Source: Sequoia sempervirens (Eukaryota > Streptophyta > Pinopsida > Cupressales > Cupressaceae). Taken from it: a stretch of 64,000 nt of DNA. Below the pieces are notes generated by a model. That model saw nothing but the letters and a program-made list of their open reading frames with translations. It was not told the DNA's origin and did no database searches. The stretch covers positions 186,001 to 250,000 of the forward strand of contig VDFB02262731.1 of the NCBI GenBank assembly GCA_007258455.2. The letters run 5' to 3'. This document shows positions 1-12,658 of this stretch, piece by piece (the stretch's first letter is position 1; every line of letters starts with the position of its first letter). A program made the position numbers and the translations under genes.

Positions 1-948
1 GGGGGCATGAAGTGATCTAGTTTGATTTATCTTGGACTAAGAGATGAATACCTTAAAAATTAGAAAAGGAAAATTCATAGAACAAGGCGTTATTGACATA
101 ATGAATAAAAGTCTATATGGAAACTACATACACAATTCAAAAGATAGGAAGTTGACTTAGGACCTAGATTTAATGTCCATGAATCCAAGGACAAGTGATA
201 TTTCCTTTATCTACTCCTTTAAACTAGAAGAAATATAATGCTACATGTTTTGGAACTACCCAACTTAGTCTAAGCTAGTTGAGTTAACTTTGGAGCCAAT
301 TTTGTCTATTTTAGAGCCAATCTCAACTATCCAACACTTGTGAAAACCATTCCTTTTTTTAGCTCCATGTCATGTAACTATGTCTAATAGCTTAAATTTT
401 AATTAGTTCTGCAATTTTATCCATAATACAAATGTATTTCAACTAGAAACATGAAAATTTTAAATAAACCATTAGACATCTTTATTGTCTCATCACCTCT
501 TCTCATATATTAATCAAGGTTTCATGGGAGCCTCATTGTATGTTTTTAGAGGATGTATGTTCATGAGATGTTGGATTGATCAACACACTTAATAAGAAGC
601 AAACAATTATCTAAATAGTTTCGTAGTCTTGTCTTTGTTTGCTCATCCTTCTTAATTATGTGCATGCTTATCTTTATTGATTATTAAAAGGTGAGTTGTT
701 AAGCTCTCATTAGTCAATGGATGGGTGTGTACTATTGGATTATGGTGGGATTTTAAAAAGATTTATGTATTTTAAAGTTTTGACATTTCCTCTTTCTCAT
801 GTTCTCTATGATGTTAGAGTTAGCTTAGAGTAGGTAGGGAACTAACCCTTGATATAGATATTGCCTTGCTGGTCACTCATTGGCCTACAATATCATCCAT
901 TGTTGGTGGTCCATGCATATAATTTTGGCTTCTAGAAATGGGGGTCAT
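1..948. other. Gene-poor AT-rich flank
   Basis: No open frame of note, RNA gene or clear repeat is visible here. It is ordinary AT-rich intergenic or old transposon sequence to the left of a split reading frame. Confidence 0.5.
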
Positions 949-1268
949 CTAGATTTCATAAAAAATAACATCAATATAGGGTGTGTTGTGGTGAAGAACA
1001 TTCTTTTGATGCATACGATTTTCTTCCATATGATTAACTTCACAATGTGAGGGAGTTGTAGGCTCATGAGTGTGCTCAATGTTTATCTTCTCTTTATTTT
1101 TAACTTCTTGGATATTATGTTTGATTTTAGTGCATCTATCTATAAAAATGTCCATGTATGCAATGGAAGGCACACAATCACTTAGCCTTGTGTGGTGCAA
1201 GCTTGGATTTATCCATCTCTTTGATAAGAGGTGATGTAATGATGCCAAGTTTAAAAAAAATTCTAATA
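949..1268 (-). pseudogene. 3' part of an unrecognised reading frame split by a retrotransposon
   Basis: A minus-strand open frame of about 106 codons ends with a stop at 949 and runs right up to the left border of the large LTR element at 1274. If the element and one copy of the CCTTA target duplication are removed, the same frame continues into 12498-12658, broken there by one TAA. The product has no family I recognise; it is polar, His- and Asn-rich, with no membrane segment or motif. The probable explanation is an older transposon protein or a dead gene that was interrupted by the insertion. It is unlikely to be functional. Confidence 0.35.
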
Positions 1269-1273
1269 CCTTA
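1269..1273. repeat. Left target-site duplication CCTTA
   Basis: CCTTA directly precedes the TG of the left LTR and is repeated exactly after the right LTR at 12493-12497. A 5-bp duplication is the usual size for LTR retrotransposon integration. Confidence 0.9.
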
Positions 1274-4200
1274 TGTAACACCTCTCTAGCTCCAACCTGC
1301 GTAAGATAGCATTTTTATTATGATTTGGTATTCTAACTGTTAAATGTTGTTATAATGAGATTAGACATTGATGATTATGGGAAAGGTTATCATGATTAGT
1401 TATTATTATGGACTACATGCTTATATGTTTATATAATGTTATCATTGCTTTTGTATGATTATGGATAGGAAAGGGATGATGTCATAACACTCGTATCTGA
1501 GAGGCTTACAATATCATGACCCTCTTCCTGATGATTGATGTTGCTTTGAATATATAATATATGTTATATGCATGTGTACTTTGACGTGTAATTGGAGTGA
1601 TGTAGGTATTGAGTTATGACTCCGCCTGGATCCACAAGCCTAAGCATACTCGTATTCCCTAATGGTGGTTACTAGAGGTAGTTACAGGCCAAACGTCCCC
1701 TACCCTAGCCCACTGTACCTTGTTAGTGTAGTGTTCCCTTGTTGTTGTCTTACCATCCAGTTACCTAACAATAACGTCCAGAGCACCTTCCAGTCACATG
1801 TGGTTTACGAGTATGTCTTGTTGAGGTATTTTGTTATGGTTTCCATTAATCTGTTATGTGGCTATTAATTTTGGTTGTCAGTGTTATGATGTGGTTTCAT
1901 AGATGGTATTTTATAGTGTTTTATTGATGGGAGATTTGAATGGTTATATCCTTGAGGTTTTAAATATGCTGTTTTAAGTGATTTTTATTGATCATTAAAG
2001 GGAATGATATATCTCATTTAGTAATTTAAATGATTTTATTAATCCTTTTTGTGAGATATTATAGTCTTATTTAATCCTTTTTGGGGAGCCTTGTGTATTT
2101 TAATGTTATATATTTAGTGATTTTAATTAATTGCTTTGGAGAGCTTAATAGTTTATTTAATTAAATGTTTTAATTCATTTATGGTTAGGAGAGTTTTTAA
2201 AAGGGAATTAGGTTTTGTTTTGAGGGGGATATATTTTTTATTTCCTCTTGGGTCAGTTATCTTTTTGGGAGGAGAAACCCCACAATTTGGGCGACAGAGT
2301 TGGGGAGATTTGTGGAAGATTTTCTAAGAAGAAATTTCTGGGTATTGGATTGTTGAATTCAATGTGCCATTTCTTCCCTACTGTCCTATTTTAGAAACTG
2401 GTCGTGCCTTCCACACTGAGCATTCTTTCATTTCTATTTTGGGGAAGAATTGAGGTATTTTCCTTGTTATTCTCAAATCTTTGTATGATTGTTGATTTGT
2501 GCATTCCCTTATGTTGGATTTATGCTTTGAATCTCATTTCAGTACTGTGTTACTTTTATTTTTGTGAACACTTGGAGGAACTCCTCTATTCTATTTTTGT
2601 GAATACTTGGGGGTTGGATGATGTTGGTTTTTGATTCTATTTGCTACTTTGTAGTTTTTTGTATGGTAGATTTTTGTGCATTCCAGTAAATCTGAAATGG
2701 GTAGATGGAAAAATTGGATTTATGGGCTCTTTCATTTTCTTTCTCTTTTTGTCAAATTTGTTAAAACACGTTTATCTTTTTTGCTCTTTAACTACCTATT
2801 AAAAATGTAAAATAAAGAAACACCCATATCTCAACTGGGTAGTCCGATTTTTAATTTGGGCACTTTCATTTTTCATGTTTTTCTTGCCTAGCTTGGCAAA
2901 ATGATGTTTTTCTATACAACACCTTATTTTTGGTAATAAAATTAGAAACCAAAGGTGGAATCCAACTGGAAACATCAAAATATGAATTGGGTCAAGCTCC
3001 AATTTTAGATCTAAGCACTTTGAATTTTTATAAAAAATTTGATGCCTCTTTCTCACGGTTCAAACGGTTCACAAATCAAAGCCCAGATCAAAAGTTATGG
3101 CCTAAAAAGTTGCACACTTTCTAGAAGATACAATTGCAAATGTTCTTTTGAAATTTGAACTTCAAGTTGTAATTTTTGGCGCCAAACCACCTAAACTCAA
3201 ATTTGAATGTTGTTTTGGCTCCAAACTAAAGAGGAGCTCTATTTATGGGCGGGTTTCTAATTTTTGGGTAACTTTTTGGGGACAAGCTCGCATATTGCGA
3301 AAGGGTTATTCTGTAGCTTTCTGTAACTTGCATGTGTTGTAGAACTTGGGGATTTGAGATCATCTGCATGTAAGAAGCTCCATTTCTGAATAATAAAATT
3401 ATTCTCTTGTTTGTGGGTTATTTTCTAAGTCTCTGCGCCCTCATCATGTTAACTAAAGAAAAGCAATGGGTTAAAACACTAATAAGATAATGATTCCTTG
3501 TGCATGACCTTGAGCACTTGTAAAGGCTAAGGATGCACTCGAGAAGGCCTATCCATCTATGAGGCGTTGAGTTATCCATTTGCAGGGCGTTGATTCAGGC
3601 ATGAGTGAGTCTCCTCGTCTGTATGAGAGGTGTACTTGATTCTGTGTGGTGCCATCCCTTTGATCACACATTATGACACTCCATCCAATCTACACTCTAG
3701 TACTTCATACCTTAGTGGTCATGAGAAGTACCCAACATGTTATTGTATGAGCATCTCCATGTTGTGGTGTTGGCCTTATGCATTGCTTTTTGTGTTTGCT
3801 TTGTGTATGATGTGAGTGTTGGCTATATATTACCATTGCATTGTTATTTCTACTTGGGCCTTGTGACTACCTCTGAGCACGGTGGGGTGGTCTCTTTTGA
3901 GTCCACATGGTAGGGAGGCGTTGCCACCACCATTGGGGACCAATGTACAGGTTACTGGAGCACCAGTTGGAGCTAATATCTCTTGTACTTATCGTATCAG
4001 TCGATTTATCTTATTCATGGCTACTCCTTTGTACTCATGTATATTCCTTTATGTGTATATTATATTAGCTTGAGAGTGAAAATGTAATCATATAAATTAA
4101 TGAGAAGAAATGTGATGGTTTATATTTGGCTTATGGGTTCCGGTGTTGGTATTGGACTTGCTTGTATTATGATGATCATTATGGATTTTTCCTTCATAAG

Positions 4201-4718
4201 TTTTCATGCAAAAATTAGTTCTTAAGCTGTGTATTTCCTTCTTGCAATAATCTGCTAAATTTCTAGAGCAATGCCACTTTCTATTTGTTGCTACTAAAGT
4301 TTCGACGCATCAAAGCTTTCTGTATGTGTTTTGTGATGTTACAGTAGAAAGTTTTTGGAGCATTAGCACAAAAAAAATTTGGAGCATCGGAGCAAAAAAA
4401 TTTTGGAGCATTAGAGCAAAAAATTTTTGGAGCATCGGAGCAAAAAATTTCTAGAGCATCGGCGCATAAAGTTTTGAAGTAGGAAGTTCTGCAGCAAAAT
4501 TTCTGGAGCTATTATGTTTGCTCCTATTCAGATTTTCTCTATAGGGTAAATTAGTCCTCCCCTCTTGGTTGTGCACTCAACCATTCTAGGCCTTGTATGT
4601 TGTCAATATATCATATTGGAAACTACTTTATGTGCAAGTTATTCTTCATGATTTTAAAAAAATAAATCTTGTCCTCTTTTGGCTCTTACCCTTCGAGATT
4701 GCATAGCAGGATGTTACA
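1274..4718 (+). repeat. 5' LTR of the large non-autonomous element
   Basis: Starts TGTAACACCTC and ends GGATGTTACA, giving short inverted ends TGTAACA/TGTTACA. It pairs with 8997-12492. A block at roughly 3060-3448 has no counterpart in the other LTR. That block contains a TATA-like stretch near 3237 and an AATAAAA-type signal near 3393, so it may hold the U3/R core of this copy. Confidence 0.9.
4345..4500 (+). repeat. Short tandem repeat inside the 5' LTR
   Basis: About six diverged copies of a unit of 23-26 bases with the core GGAGCATCGGAGCAAAAAA run in tandem near the LTR end. The same array occurs in the other LTR at 12085-12270 with different copy sequences. Confidence 0.75.
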
Positions 4719-4720
4719 TC

Positions 4721-4734
4721 TGGTATTAGAGCCC
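4721..4734 (+). other. Primer-binding site for initiator tRNA-Met
   Basis: TGGTATTAGAGCCC starts two bases after the LTR end and differs by one transition from the TGGTATCAGAGC site complementary to the 3' end of plant initiator tRNA-Met. It marks where minus-strand DNA synthesis would start and fixes the element's orientation. Confidence 0.85.
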
Positions 4735-4916
4735 ATGTTCACACACTAGAAGCTCTGGCGTACTTGAGCCTTCTATGTTATGCTTTTTTTGGCGTATGTG
4801 GCATGAGCTTGTTATATTGTCTTTCATAGTATTGTTGATTAATTTTCATGCCTTAGTATGGTGTATGGATCATGCTTGTGATGATCTATTTTGATGTGTT
4901 CCTTATTTCCTTTAGG

Positions 4917-5099
4917 ATGCCTCCTAGGGGTAGAGCCAAAGGTAGAGTTAGAGGTAAAGCCCATGTGGCAGCACTAGGATCCCTACTTATGGTTGATACC
5001 TGTTTGGTGTGTTGTGTGTGGTGGATAGAAACAAGTGTTGTTGTTTTCTGCCCCCTTGCATGTCTTGTTGAGGAATGCTTTTGTGTGAGGGCTAGTTAG
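4917..5099 (+). pseudogene. Start of a degenerate gag-like frame
   Basis: The frame starts ATGCCTCCTAGGGGTAG about 180 bases after the primer-binding site and gives an Arg/Lys/Gly-rich beginning, MPPRGRAKGRVRGK, which resembles the basic amino end of some plant Ty3/Gypsy Gag proteins. It then runs into Cys- and Val-rich sequence unlike Gag and stops at 5099. Position and composition support a gag remnant; no capsid or zinc-knuckle motif is present. It could also be chance. Confidence 0.3.
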
Positions 5100-8000
5100 A
5101 TCCTCGAGCCTACTAAGAAGTGTGTTCTAATTGGTCTCCTTCTTGATGTGTGGCTCTTTCACTGTGTAATGGGTTGTGACCCTTGAATGGTCCCTGAGTG
5201 TGGTTGTAGCCCATGTGGTTGCAATGTGCTTGATGTGTGTGTTCCAAGTGCCTGTTGTGGCGAGATATACATAGGACCTCTTGCCTTGAGTGCCTTAGTA
5301 TGGCATTTTAGAGGGTTGAGTTTCCCAATGCCTCCTAGGTCTTGCCTTACCGTATGGGATTAGAGTGATTCCCTTGGTTGAGAGTCTCTCGAGGTTGAGA
5401 TTGATTGACCTTAGCTCATTGGAGGGTCGCAGGTGACATGTGTTGCCTAAAATTACCCTTGCTTGGTTTCTTAGTTCATGTTGTTGGAAGGTATGTTTGA
5501 CCTTGAGGGTGCCAAGAAGTTCCATTTGTGTGTATTCTCTTCTTGAGTCTTGTTGTTTTTCATCACCATGCAAAATTTTTGGCGCATGTCTTCTTGTGCT
5601 TTACCTCCTTATGTTAATGATTTCTTGATTGACCCTATGTCGTTTTGGAGTTGCTTTTGCATGTTATGTTGTATTGAGATTATAAATATGGTAATAGAAA
5701 ATGAATGATCATGTTGTTAGCTCATAGAGATTATTGCATGCTCTCATATGATTAATGCATTTGTGTAAAAGTGATTGTGTGATGATGAAACCATGTTAGA
5801 ATTCATGCCTATGTTAGAATTGTAAATTCCTCTATCTCCTTCTCTCTCTTCTCATTGGTTTAATGAAGATGACTATCTTTGAGTGTGTGGTGTATTGAAA
5901 TCCATGGTATGCTTTTCTCTTCTGAGCAAATATTTATGCATTCATGAAGGTTTGTTTTACTAGATCAAACCTTGGGCAAAGGACCTAAGTCCCCAAGTTG
6001 CATTCATAATCATGGAACATGTATGAATTTGAATAGAAATCATTCTGCATTAAGTAAAAGTTTAGAGAAAAAGGGAATAGCAAAACCATTGGCATGTTAA
6101 TGATAAATGCAAAATGTTAAATGTATGTTGAAGTGATAATGTTGCATACCTTGTCTTGAGTAAGCATTTTAATGATATTGCACTATGTATAATAGTAAGG
6201 TCATTTAACATATGTGGTTAACATATGTGTGTAGTAAGGTGATTTACCACTTAATAATAGTGAATGTGAATACGAGAGTTATTATGGCATTGTTGATTTA
6301 CTCCATGTAGCACTGTGATATATTGTATGGATGTTGGGAGTACATGTTCTTGGAAAGTTTGTATTGATCTGGCATAATTAGAGGTGGATAATGGTTTTAT
6401 TTTGGTAAGAGGAAATTGGGAAAAAGGTGGATAATGGTTTTATTTTGGTGAACATCCCATATTAGTGCTCATGTTGAGTGTTGTGAATACCCCATACTTG
6501 CTTTGTGTGCCCATGGGATGGTGAGACTGTGTATCCATCCATAGGGAATATGTTGTATTTTAGATGCAGAATTAACCATACCATTATGTGTGCTTGAATG
6601 TTTGTTACCTGATTGAGGGCCAACCCACATGTGGTTGAAATTTATATATATATAAGAGTAGCCAAAAGTTTGTTTTGTAGAATCTCTTCTTTTGGTTCTC
6701 TAGTCCCTCAATCTGTGATGGGGTAGTAGCAGCCAAAAAGTTCCTTGGGCAAGGTTTTCAACCTATGCATATTGTGATGCAGAGTTGTCTTAGCTCAACT
6801 GATCATGAGGAAAGTATTCATTACTTCCCCTTATGATGGATCAGGGTACTTGATCCATATGTGCTAGCCTAATCCCCATAGTTTTGAGTATAAAAAATTT
6901 GGTTTGTTAGTATATTCTTGGTTGTTCGTAGGGCTATTGAGCTGGCACTGCCTAGCCACTTGCAAGGGCATTGAGCTGGCATTAGCAAGTCGACATCGTC
7001 CACATGAGAGGTCAGGCTCGAGTAGCCCCATATTGTTATACTCATATATGCATTATCTATTCCGTATTTGCACGCATTCTGCCATGATGCCATAGATAAG
7101 ATGCCACACCCCATTGATGTTTTGACATAGTGCTAGTGATGATGTTGTGATGTTGATGGTAGCGAGTTGAGTGCAAGGACACGATGCCACGTGCATAGAC
7201 ACGTGAAGGTGCACTATAAGATTGTGTTATGATAGCTTACTTGTGTGATGAGTGTAATGGGGCCTCGTACACTTGTAGAGGGACACTCATGTTTTCTCTC
7301 GATAGTGTTTGGGTTGGTTGTCTTATGGGTATGTCCTAGCCATGTATACCTCTAGCTATGGAAAGCAACTACGTGTGCCTTTTCCATGAGGTATCGCTAT
7401 GCGAGGTGTGTTCTGCACGCGCCTACTCCCGCAAAGCCACAGACACATAGAATGCAACATACGACCAGTACGTGCCTTCTCCAGCTGGTGTATGACCATG
7501 CCACGTTGAGATGCAATGCAAAATGTGTGTGAGGTGCATATTCCATGTTGGCAACCAAGGAGTGTGTGGGCCACTTGGCGAGTCCATGTTGTGTGATCAC
7601 AACGCAATGCTGGGTGTAGCCAAGGAGTACACTTCATGCCATGTGGTTGGCGTGCTGACTCCGCACCACATGAGGGGCTATTGCGATAGTCAAACGTTGT
7701 TCCCTCGTTCCTTGTTTGGTAGCTAGTTTAGTCACATAGTTATGCATTGTACCATTTCAAAGATTATGAATCTTCCTTTGGTTATTGATGACTTTTATTT
7801 TAATTTTAAGGACCTAAATTTTTTTGATTTATCTTGTTTGTGATGGTTTAGCCACACCTTGTGATCTTATTTGCATGTAGCCCTCATGGTTACATATGAT
7901 TTAGTCTTGAAATTGTGCACATTTCTTGCTTTATTGTTGAAATTGAATCTTTATTTGATAATTATTTATGATCTTTGGTGGCTAAACTAGTTTTCTATTT

Positions 8001-8984
8001 GTTTTTTTCAAATGTTGGTCTTGTGTTGTAATGTGATTCCTCATTGAGAACAGGAGACCCAAACTCAATTGAGTGTATACGAGGAAGTAGATACAAGGAA
8101 CTTTGAGGATGGGGGTATGTGAGGCTGTTACATAGCTAGGACCCACTACCCGCCTATGTGTGATGACTATCTCTTGGAGGCTAACCACCTTATTCAACAA
8201 GAGATAGGTCATTGTGGTCTTGTTTGGATGGTGGCACAGTGTGTGTGTGGCCTAACGCCATCAAACCACTGACTGTGAGGTATGGATTATGTGAGATGGA
8301 TGTTGGCTCTTAGCTCATGGATTACGTATCATGGATTAGTATGCTGCTTATCAATGTCTAGATGGACCCTTGTGTAGCCTTGTGATGTGATTCCCAGTGA
8401 TGTATGTATGTATGTATAAATTCATGTTTCATCTTGGATATGGTCACATATGAAAAGTTCAAAAGTTGGCTTATTATGCTTTAGAAAGTGTAAATTGTTA
8501 TATTTTGTTGAAAATGATGCCATATATGTTTTAATGTGTGAGATTGGAAGTGTGTGGAAAACAAATATTGTTGCAAAAAAAGGTGTTTTGGAAAGAACTA
8601 AGTGCTTATGCATCTTCTTTACCCTATTCTTAGTGGAAATCAATGTGTATCTTAACCTATCCTTGTATGAATGTGGATGTTAAAATAAATGCTTAATTTT
8701 AGAATTGTGATACATGTGATGTTAGCAAGATTAACCATGTTATCTTGTTTCATGTTGAGACCTTATAAGTAAGGAATATGTCAATATATTGATAATGATT
8801 CTTAGAAAGTTTAATGTTAAAAGGACACCCTTTATATTTCATTCAATGATGAATGATGTATATTATATTTCTCATCTTTGGAATGAAGTGCAATATTTTA
8901 ATGTTGAATAATAGATTTTGAGTATTAATGTGTGACATGGCTACATATTGAGTTTACATGACTTCCAGGAGTAAGTCAAATCTT

Positions 8985-8996
8985 AGGGAGGGAGGA
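8985..8996 (+). other. Polypurine tract
   Basis: AGGGAGGGAGGA is an uninterrupted purine run immediately before the TG of the right LTR, in the place where plus-strand priming occurs in LTR elements. Confidence 0.85.
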
Positions 8997-11900
8997 TGTA
9001 ACACCTCTTTAACTCCAACCTGGGTACGATAGCATTTTGATTTTGATTTGGTATTCTAATTGTTAAATGTTGTTATAATGAGATTAGACATTGATGATTT
9101 TGGGAAAGGTTATCATGATTAGTTATTATTCTGGATTACATGCTTATATGTTTAGATATTGTTATCATTATTTTTGTATGATTATGGATAGGAAAGGGAT
9201 AATGTCATAACACTCGTATCCGAGAGGCTTACGATATCATGAACCTTTTCCTAATGATTGATGTTGCTTTGACTATATGATATATGTTATATGTTATATG
9301 CACATGTACTTTGACGTGTAATTGGACTAATGCAGGTACTAAGTATCGACTTCACCTAGATCCATAGGCCTGAGCGTACTCATATTCCTCGATGGTGGTT
9401 ATTGGAGGTAGTCACAGGCCAAATGTCCCCTACCCTAGCCCACTGTACCTTGGTAGTGCAATGTTCTTGTATTGTTGTCTCATCGTTTGATTACCTAACT
9501 GTAACGTTTGAAGCACCTTTCGGTCACATTTGGTTTACAAGTATGTCTTTTTGAGGTATTTTGTTATGGTTTCCATTGATCTGTGATGTGGCTATTAATT
9601 TTGGTTGCCAGTGTTATGAAGTGGTTTCATAGATGGTATTTTATAGTGTTTTATTGATGGGAGATTTGAATGGTTATATCCTTGAGGTTTTAAATATGTT
9701 GTTTTAAGTGATTTTTATTGATCATTCGAGGGAATGATATATCTCATTTAATAATTTTAAATGATTTTATTAATCCTTTTTGTGAGCTCTAATAGTCTTA
9801 TTTAATCCTTTTTGGGGAGCCTTGTGTATTTTAATGTTATATATTTAGTGATTTTAATTAATTTCTTTGGAGAGCTTTAATAGTTTATTTAATTAAATGT
9901 TTTAATTCATTTATGGTTGGGAGAGTTTTTAAAAGGGAATTAGATTTTTGTTTTTTGAGGGGGATATATTTTTATTTCCTCTTGGGGGAGTTATCTTTTT
10001 GGGAGGAGAAGGAATTTGTTGTTCTGGACGGAGGAGAAACCCCATGATTTGGGTGGCAAAGTTGGGGAGATTTGTGGAAAATTTTATGAGAAGAAATTTC
10101 TAGGTATTGGATTATTGAATTCATCATGCCATTTCTTCCCTGTTGTCCTATTTTAGAAACTGGTCGTGCCTTCCACACTGAGCATTCTTTCATGTCTATT
10201 TTGGGGTATAATTGAGGTATTTTCCTTGTTATTCTTTAATCTTTGTATGATTGGTGATCTGTGCATTTCCTTACATTGGATTTTATGCTTTGATTCTCAT
10301 TTCAGTACTATGTTACTTTTATTTTTGTGAATACTTGGAGGAACTCCTCTATTCTATTTTTGTGAATACTTGGGGGTTGGATGATGTTGGTTTTGGATTC
10401 TATTTGCTACTCTGTATTTTTTCTGTATGGCATATTTTTGTGCATTCCAGATGGAAAATTTGGATTTCTGGGCTCTTTCATTTTCTCTCTTTTTTCCCAA
10501 TTTGTTAAAACACTTTTCTCTTGGCTACTCTTTATCCACCTATTAAAAATTCAAAATAAAGTTGGATTTCATGTAGAAATATCTATATCTCAACTGGGTC
10601 GTTGTCCAATTTTTAATCTGGGCACTTTCATTTTTCATGTTTTTCTTGCCCAACTTGGCAAAATGATGTTTTTCTAAACAACACCTTATTTAGGTCATAA
10701 ATTAGAAACCAAAGGCGGAATCCAATTGGAAACATACAAATATGAACTAGGTCAAGGTTTGATTTTAGATCTGGGCACTTTGAATTTTTATACCTCTTTC
10801 TCATTTGTTTGAACAACAACTAGAACCTTGTTCTGTGCCTCAGCCGCATAGTAGTTTTCTAATTTATTTAAAAATAGTTTTATGAGATGATTTAATGAGT
10901 TTAATACTGATTATATGATTGGTTTCTTTAATGAAATTAATGGTGAATGTTTGAATGGTATGTAATCTACTTGTTGGCATATGTGATCAGCTATTTAAAT
11001 GATTTAGCAGCAATGTTGCTTGGTTGTTTACAAGGTTTTAATGATGGATTTTTAGTGGTTTTTTTATTGTTTCATATTTTCTATGGATTCCTCATTTGGT
11101 TAAATGAGACGAGCCTAGGTCTAGGTAATTAGAGTGGTCTTATGGAGTGGCTCTCTATGGGCTCGGGGCCCATAGGTGGCTACCAGGGGAACTAGTAGCA
11201 GAGTTATTGTAAAAAAGTGTTAACTAAAGAAAATCAGTGGGTTAAAACACTAATAAGATAATGAGTCCTTGTGCATGACCTTGAGTGCTTGAAAATTCTA
11301 AGGATGCACTCGAGAAGGCCTATTCGTCTACGGGGCGTTGAGTTATTCGTTTGTAGGGCATTGATTCGGGCATGATTGAGTCTCCTTGTCTGTATGAGAG
11401 GTGTACTTGATTTTGTGTGGTGCCATCCCTTTGAGCATGTGCATGATGACACTCCATTTGATCTGCACTCTAGTACCTCATACCTTAGTAGTCATGAGTA
11501 GTACCTGACATGTTATTGTATGAGCATCTCGATGTTGTGGCATTGGCCTTATGCATTGCATTTCATGTTTGCTTCGTGTCTGATGTGAGTGTTGGCTATA
11601 TATTACCCTTGCCTTGTTATTTCTGCTTGGTGTTCTCTTTTGAGTCCACATGGTAGGGAGGCATTTCCACCGCCATTGGGGACTGGTGTGTAGGTTACTG
11701 GAGCACTAGTTGGAGCTGATCTCTCTTGTACTTATCGTATTAGTGGATGTATCTTATTCATGGCTATGCCTTTGTACTCATGTATATTCCTTTATGTGTA
11801 TATTGTAATCGCTTGAGAGTGAAAATGTAATCATATAAATTAATGAGATGAAATGTGATGGTGTATATTTGGCTTACGGGTTCTAGTGTTGGTATCATAC

Positions 11901-12492
11901 TTGCTTGCATTATGATGATCATTATGGATTTTTCCTTCATAATTTTTCATGCAAAAATTAGATCTTTGGCTGTGTCTTTCCTTCTTGCAATAGTTGGCTA
12001 AAGTTCTGGAGCAACGACGCTTTCTATTTGTTGCTGCTGCTAAAGTTTCAATGCATCAGAGCTTTTTGTATGTGTTCTATGATGTTATAGAAAAAAGTTT
12101 CCGAAGCATCGACGCATAAATTTTTTGGAGCATCGGAGCAAAAAATTTCTAGAGCATTAGAGTAAATTTTTTTTGGAGCATTAGAGCAAAAAAAATTTAG
12201 AGTAGCGGAGCAGAAAATTTCCAAATCATTAGCGCAGAAAGTTTCAGAGTAGGAAGTTCTAGAGCAAAATTTTTGGAGCTATTCTATTTGCTCCTATTTG
12301 GATTTTCTCTGGAGGGTAAATTAGTCCTCCCCTCCTGGTTGTGCACTCAACCATTCTTGGCCTTGTATGTTGTCAATATATTGTATTGACAACTGCTTTA
12401 TGTGCAAGTTATTCTTCATTTTTTTTTTTTTTTTAAGTTATAGTATCCTCTTTTGGCTCTTACCCTTCGGGGTTGCATAGCGGGATGTTACA
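8997..12492 (+). repeat. 3' LTR of the large non-autonomous element
   Basis: Direct repeat of 1274-4718 with the same TGTAACACCTC start and GATGTTACA end. It aligns well except for about 10808-11218, which is unrelated to the matching place in the 5' LTR, and a shorter deletion near 11625. It also carries a run of about 16 T near 12420. Confidence 0.9.
12085..12270 (+). repeat. Short tandem repeat inside the 3' LTR
   Basis: Copies of the GGAGCATCGGAGCAAAAAA-type unit, as in the 5' LTR at 4345-4500 but with different substitutions in each copy, so the two arrays have diverged since insertion. Confidence 0.7.
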
Positions 12493-12497
12493 CCTTA
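12493..12497. repeat. Right target-site duplication CCTTA
   Basis: Exact copy of 1269-1273, immediately after the CA end of the right LTR. Confidence 0.9.
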
Positions 12498-12658
12498 TGT
12501 AGAAGGTCTTTCAATGTAGATAAATCTTTAAATTAGTTTGGTTTGGAAAGTGTATTATGATCACCATGAATATCACTAGGTACATCTTCATTGCTCTTAG
12601 CTTCCAAATGTGGGAAAAAGGGGAGTGTTTGAAATATGTTGATATAAAATAAGATCTT
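12498..12658 (-). pseudogene. 5' part of the reading frame split by the retrotransposon
   Basis: On the minus strand this stretch reads in the same frame as 949-1268 once the 11.2-kb element and one target duplication are removed. It is open from after a TAG at 12659-12661, with one TAA close to the insertion point. The product is not recognised. Confidence 0.35.

Larger units (their letters stand above)
4719..8996 (+). other. Non-coding interior of the large element
   Basis: The 4.3 kb between the LTRs shows only short, unrelated open frames on both strands. I see no DTG/DSG protease, reverse transcriptase or integrase motif in any frame. A 43-bp repeat of GGTGGATAATGG-containing sequence lies near 6383-6460, and a (TGTA)n run at about 8401-8417. 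The interior may have been replaced or simply decayed beyond recognition. Confidence 0.6.
1274..12492 (+). mobile_element. Complete LTR retrotransposon with large LTRs and non-coding interior (LARD-like)
   Basis: The element is bounded by two long direct repeats that begin TGTAACA and end TGTTACA, with a 5-bp CCTTA duplication outside, a primer-binding site matching initiator tRNA-Met just inside the left LTR, and a polypurine tract just before the right LTR. These fix a plus orientation and a total length of 11.2 kb. The interior of about 4.3 kb contains no visible protease, reverse transcriptase, RNase H or integrase; only the start of a gag-like frame is seen. Large LTRs with a non-coding interior match the description of large retrotransposon derivatives, which depend on enzymes from another element. 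LTRs differ at about one base in ten over the first 300 bases by eye, so the insertion is old. Confidence 0.9.

Noticed and set aside
6869..7726. Several overlapping short frames on both strands inside the large element
   Set aside because: They have no shared motif or codon signal and occupy the non-coding interior.
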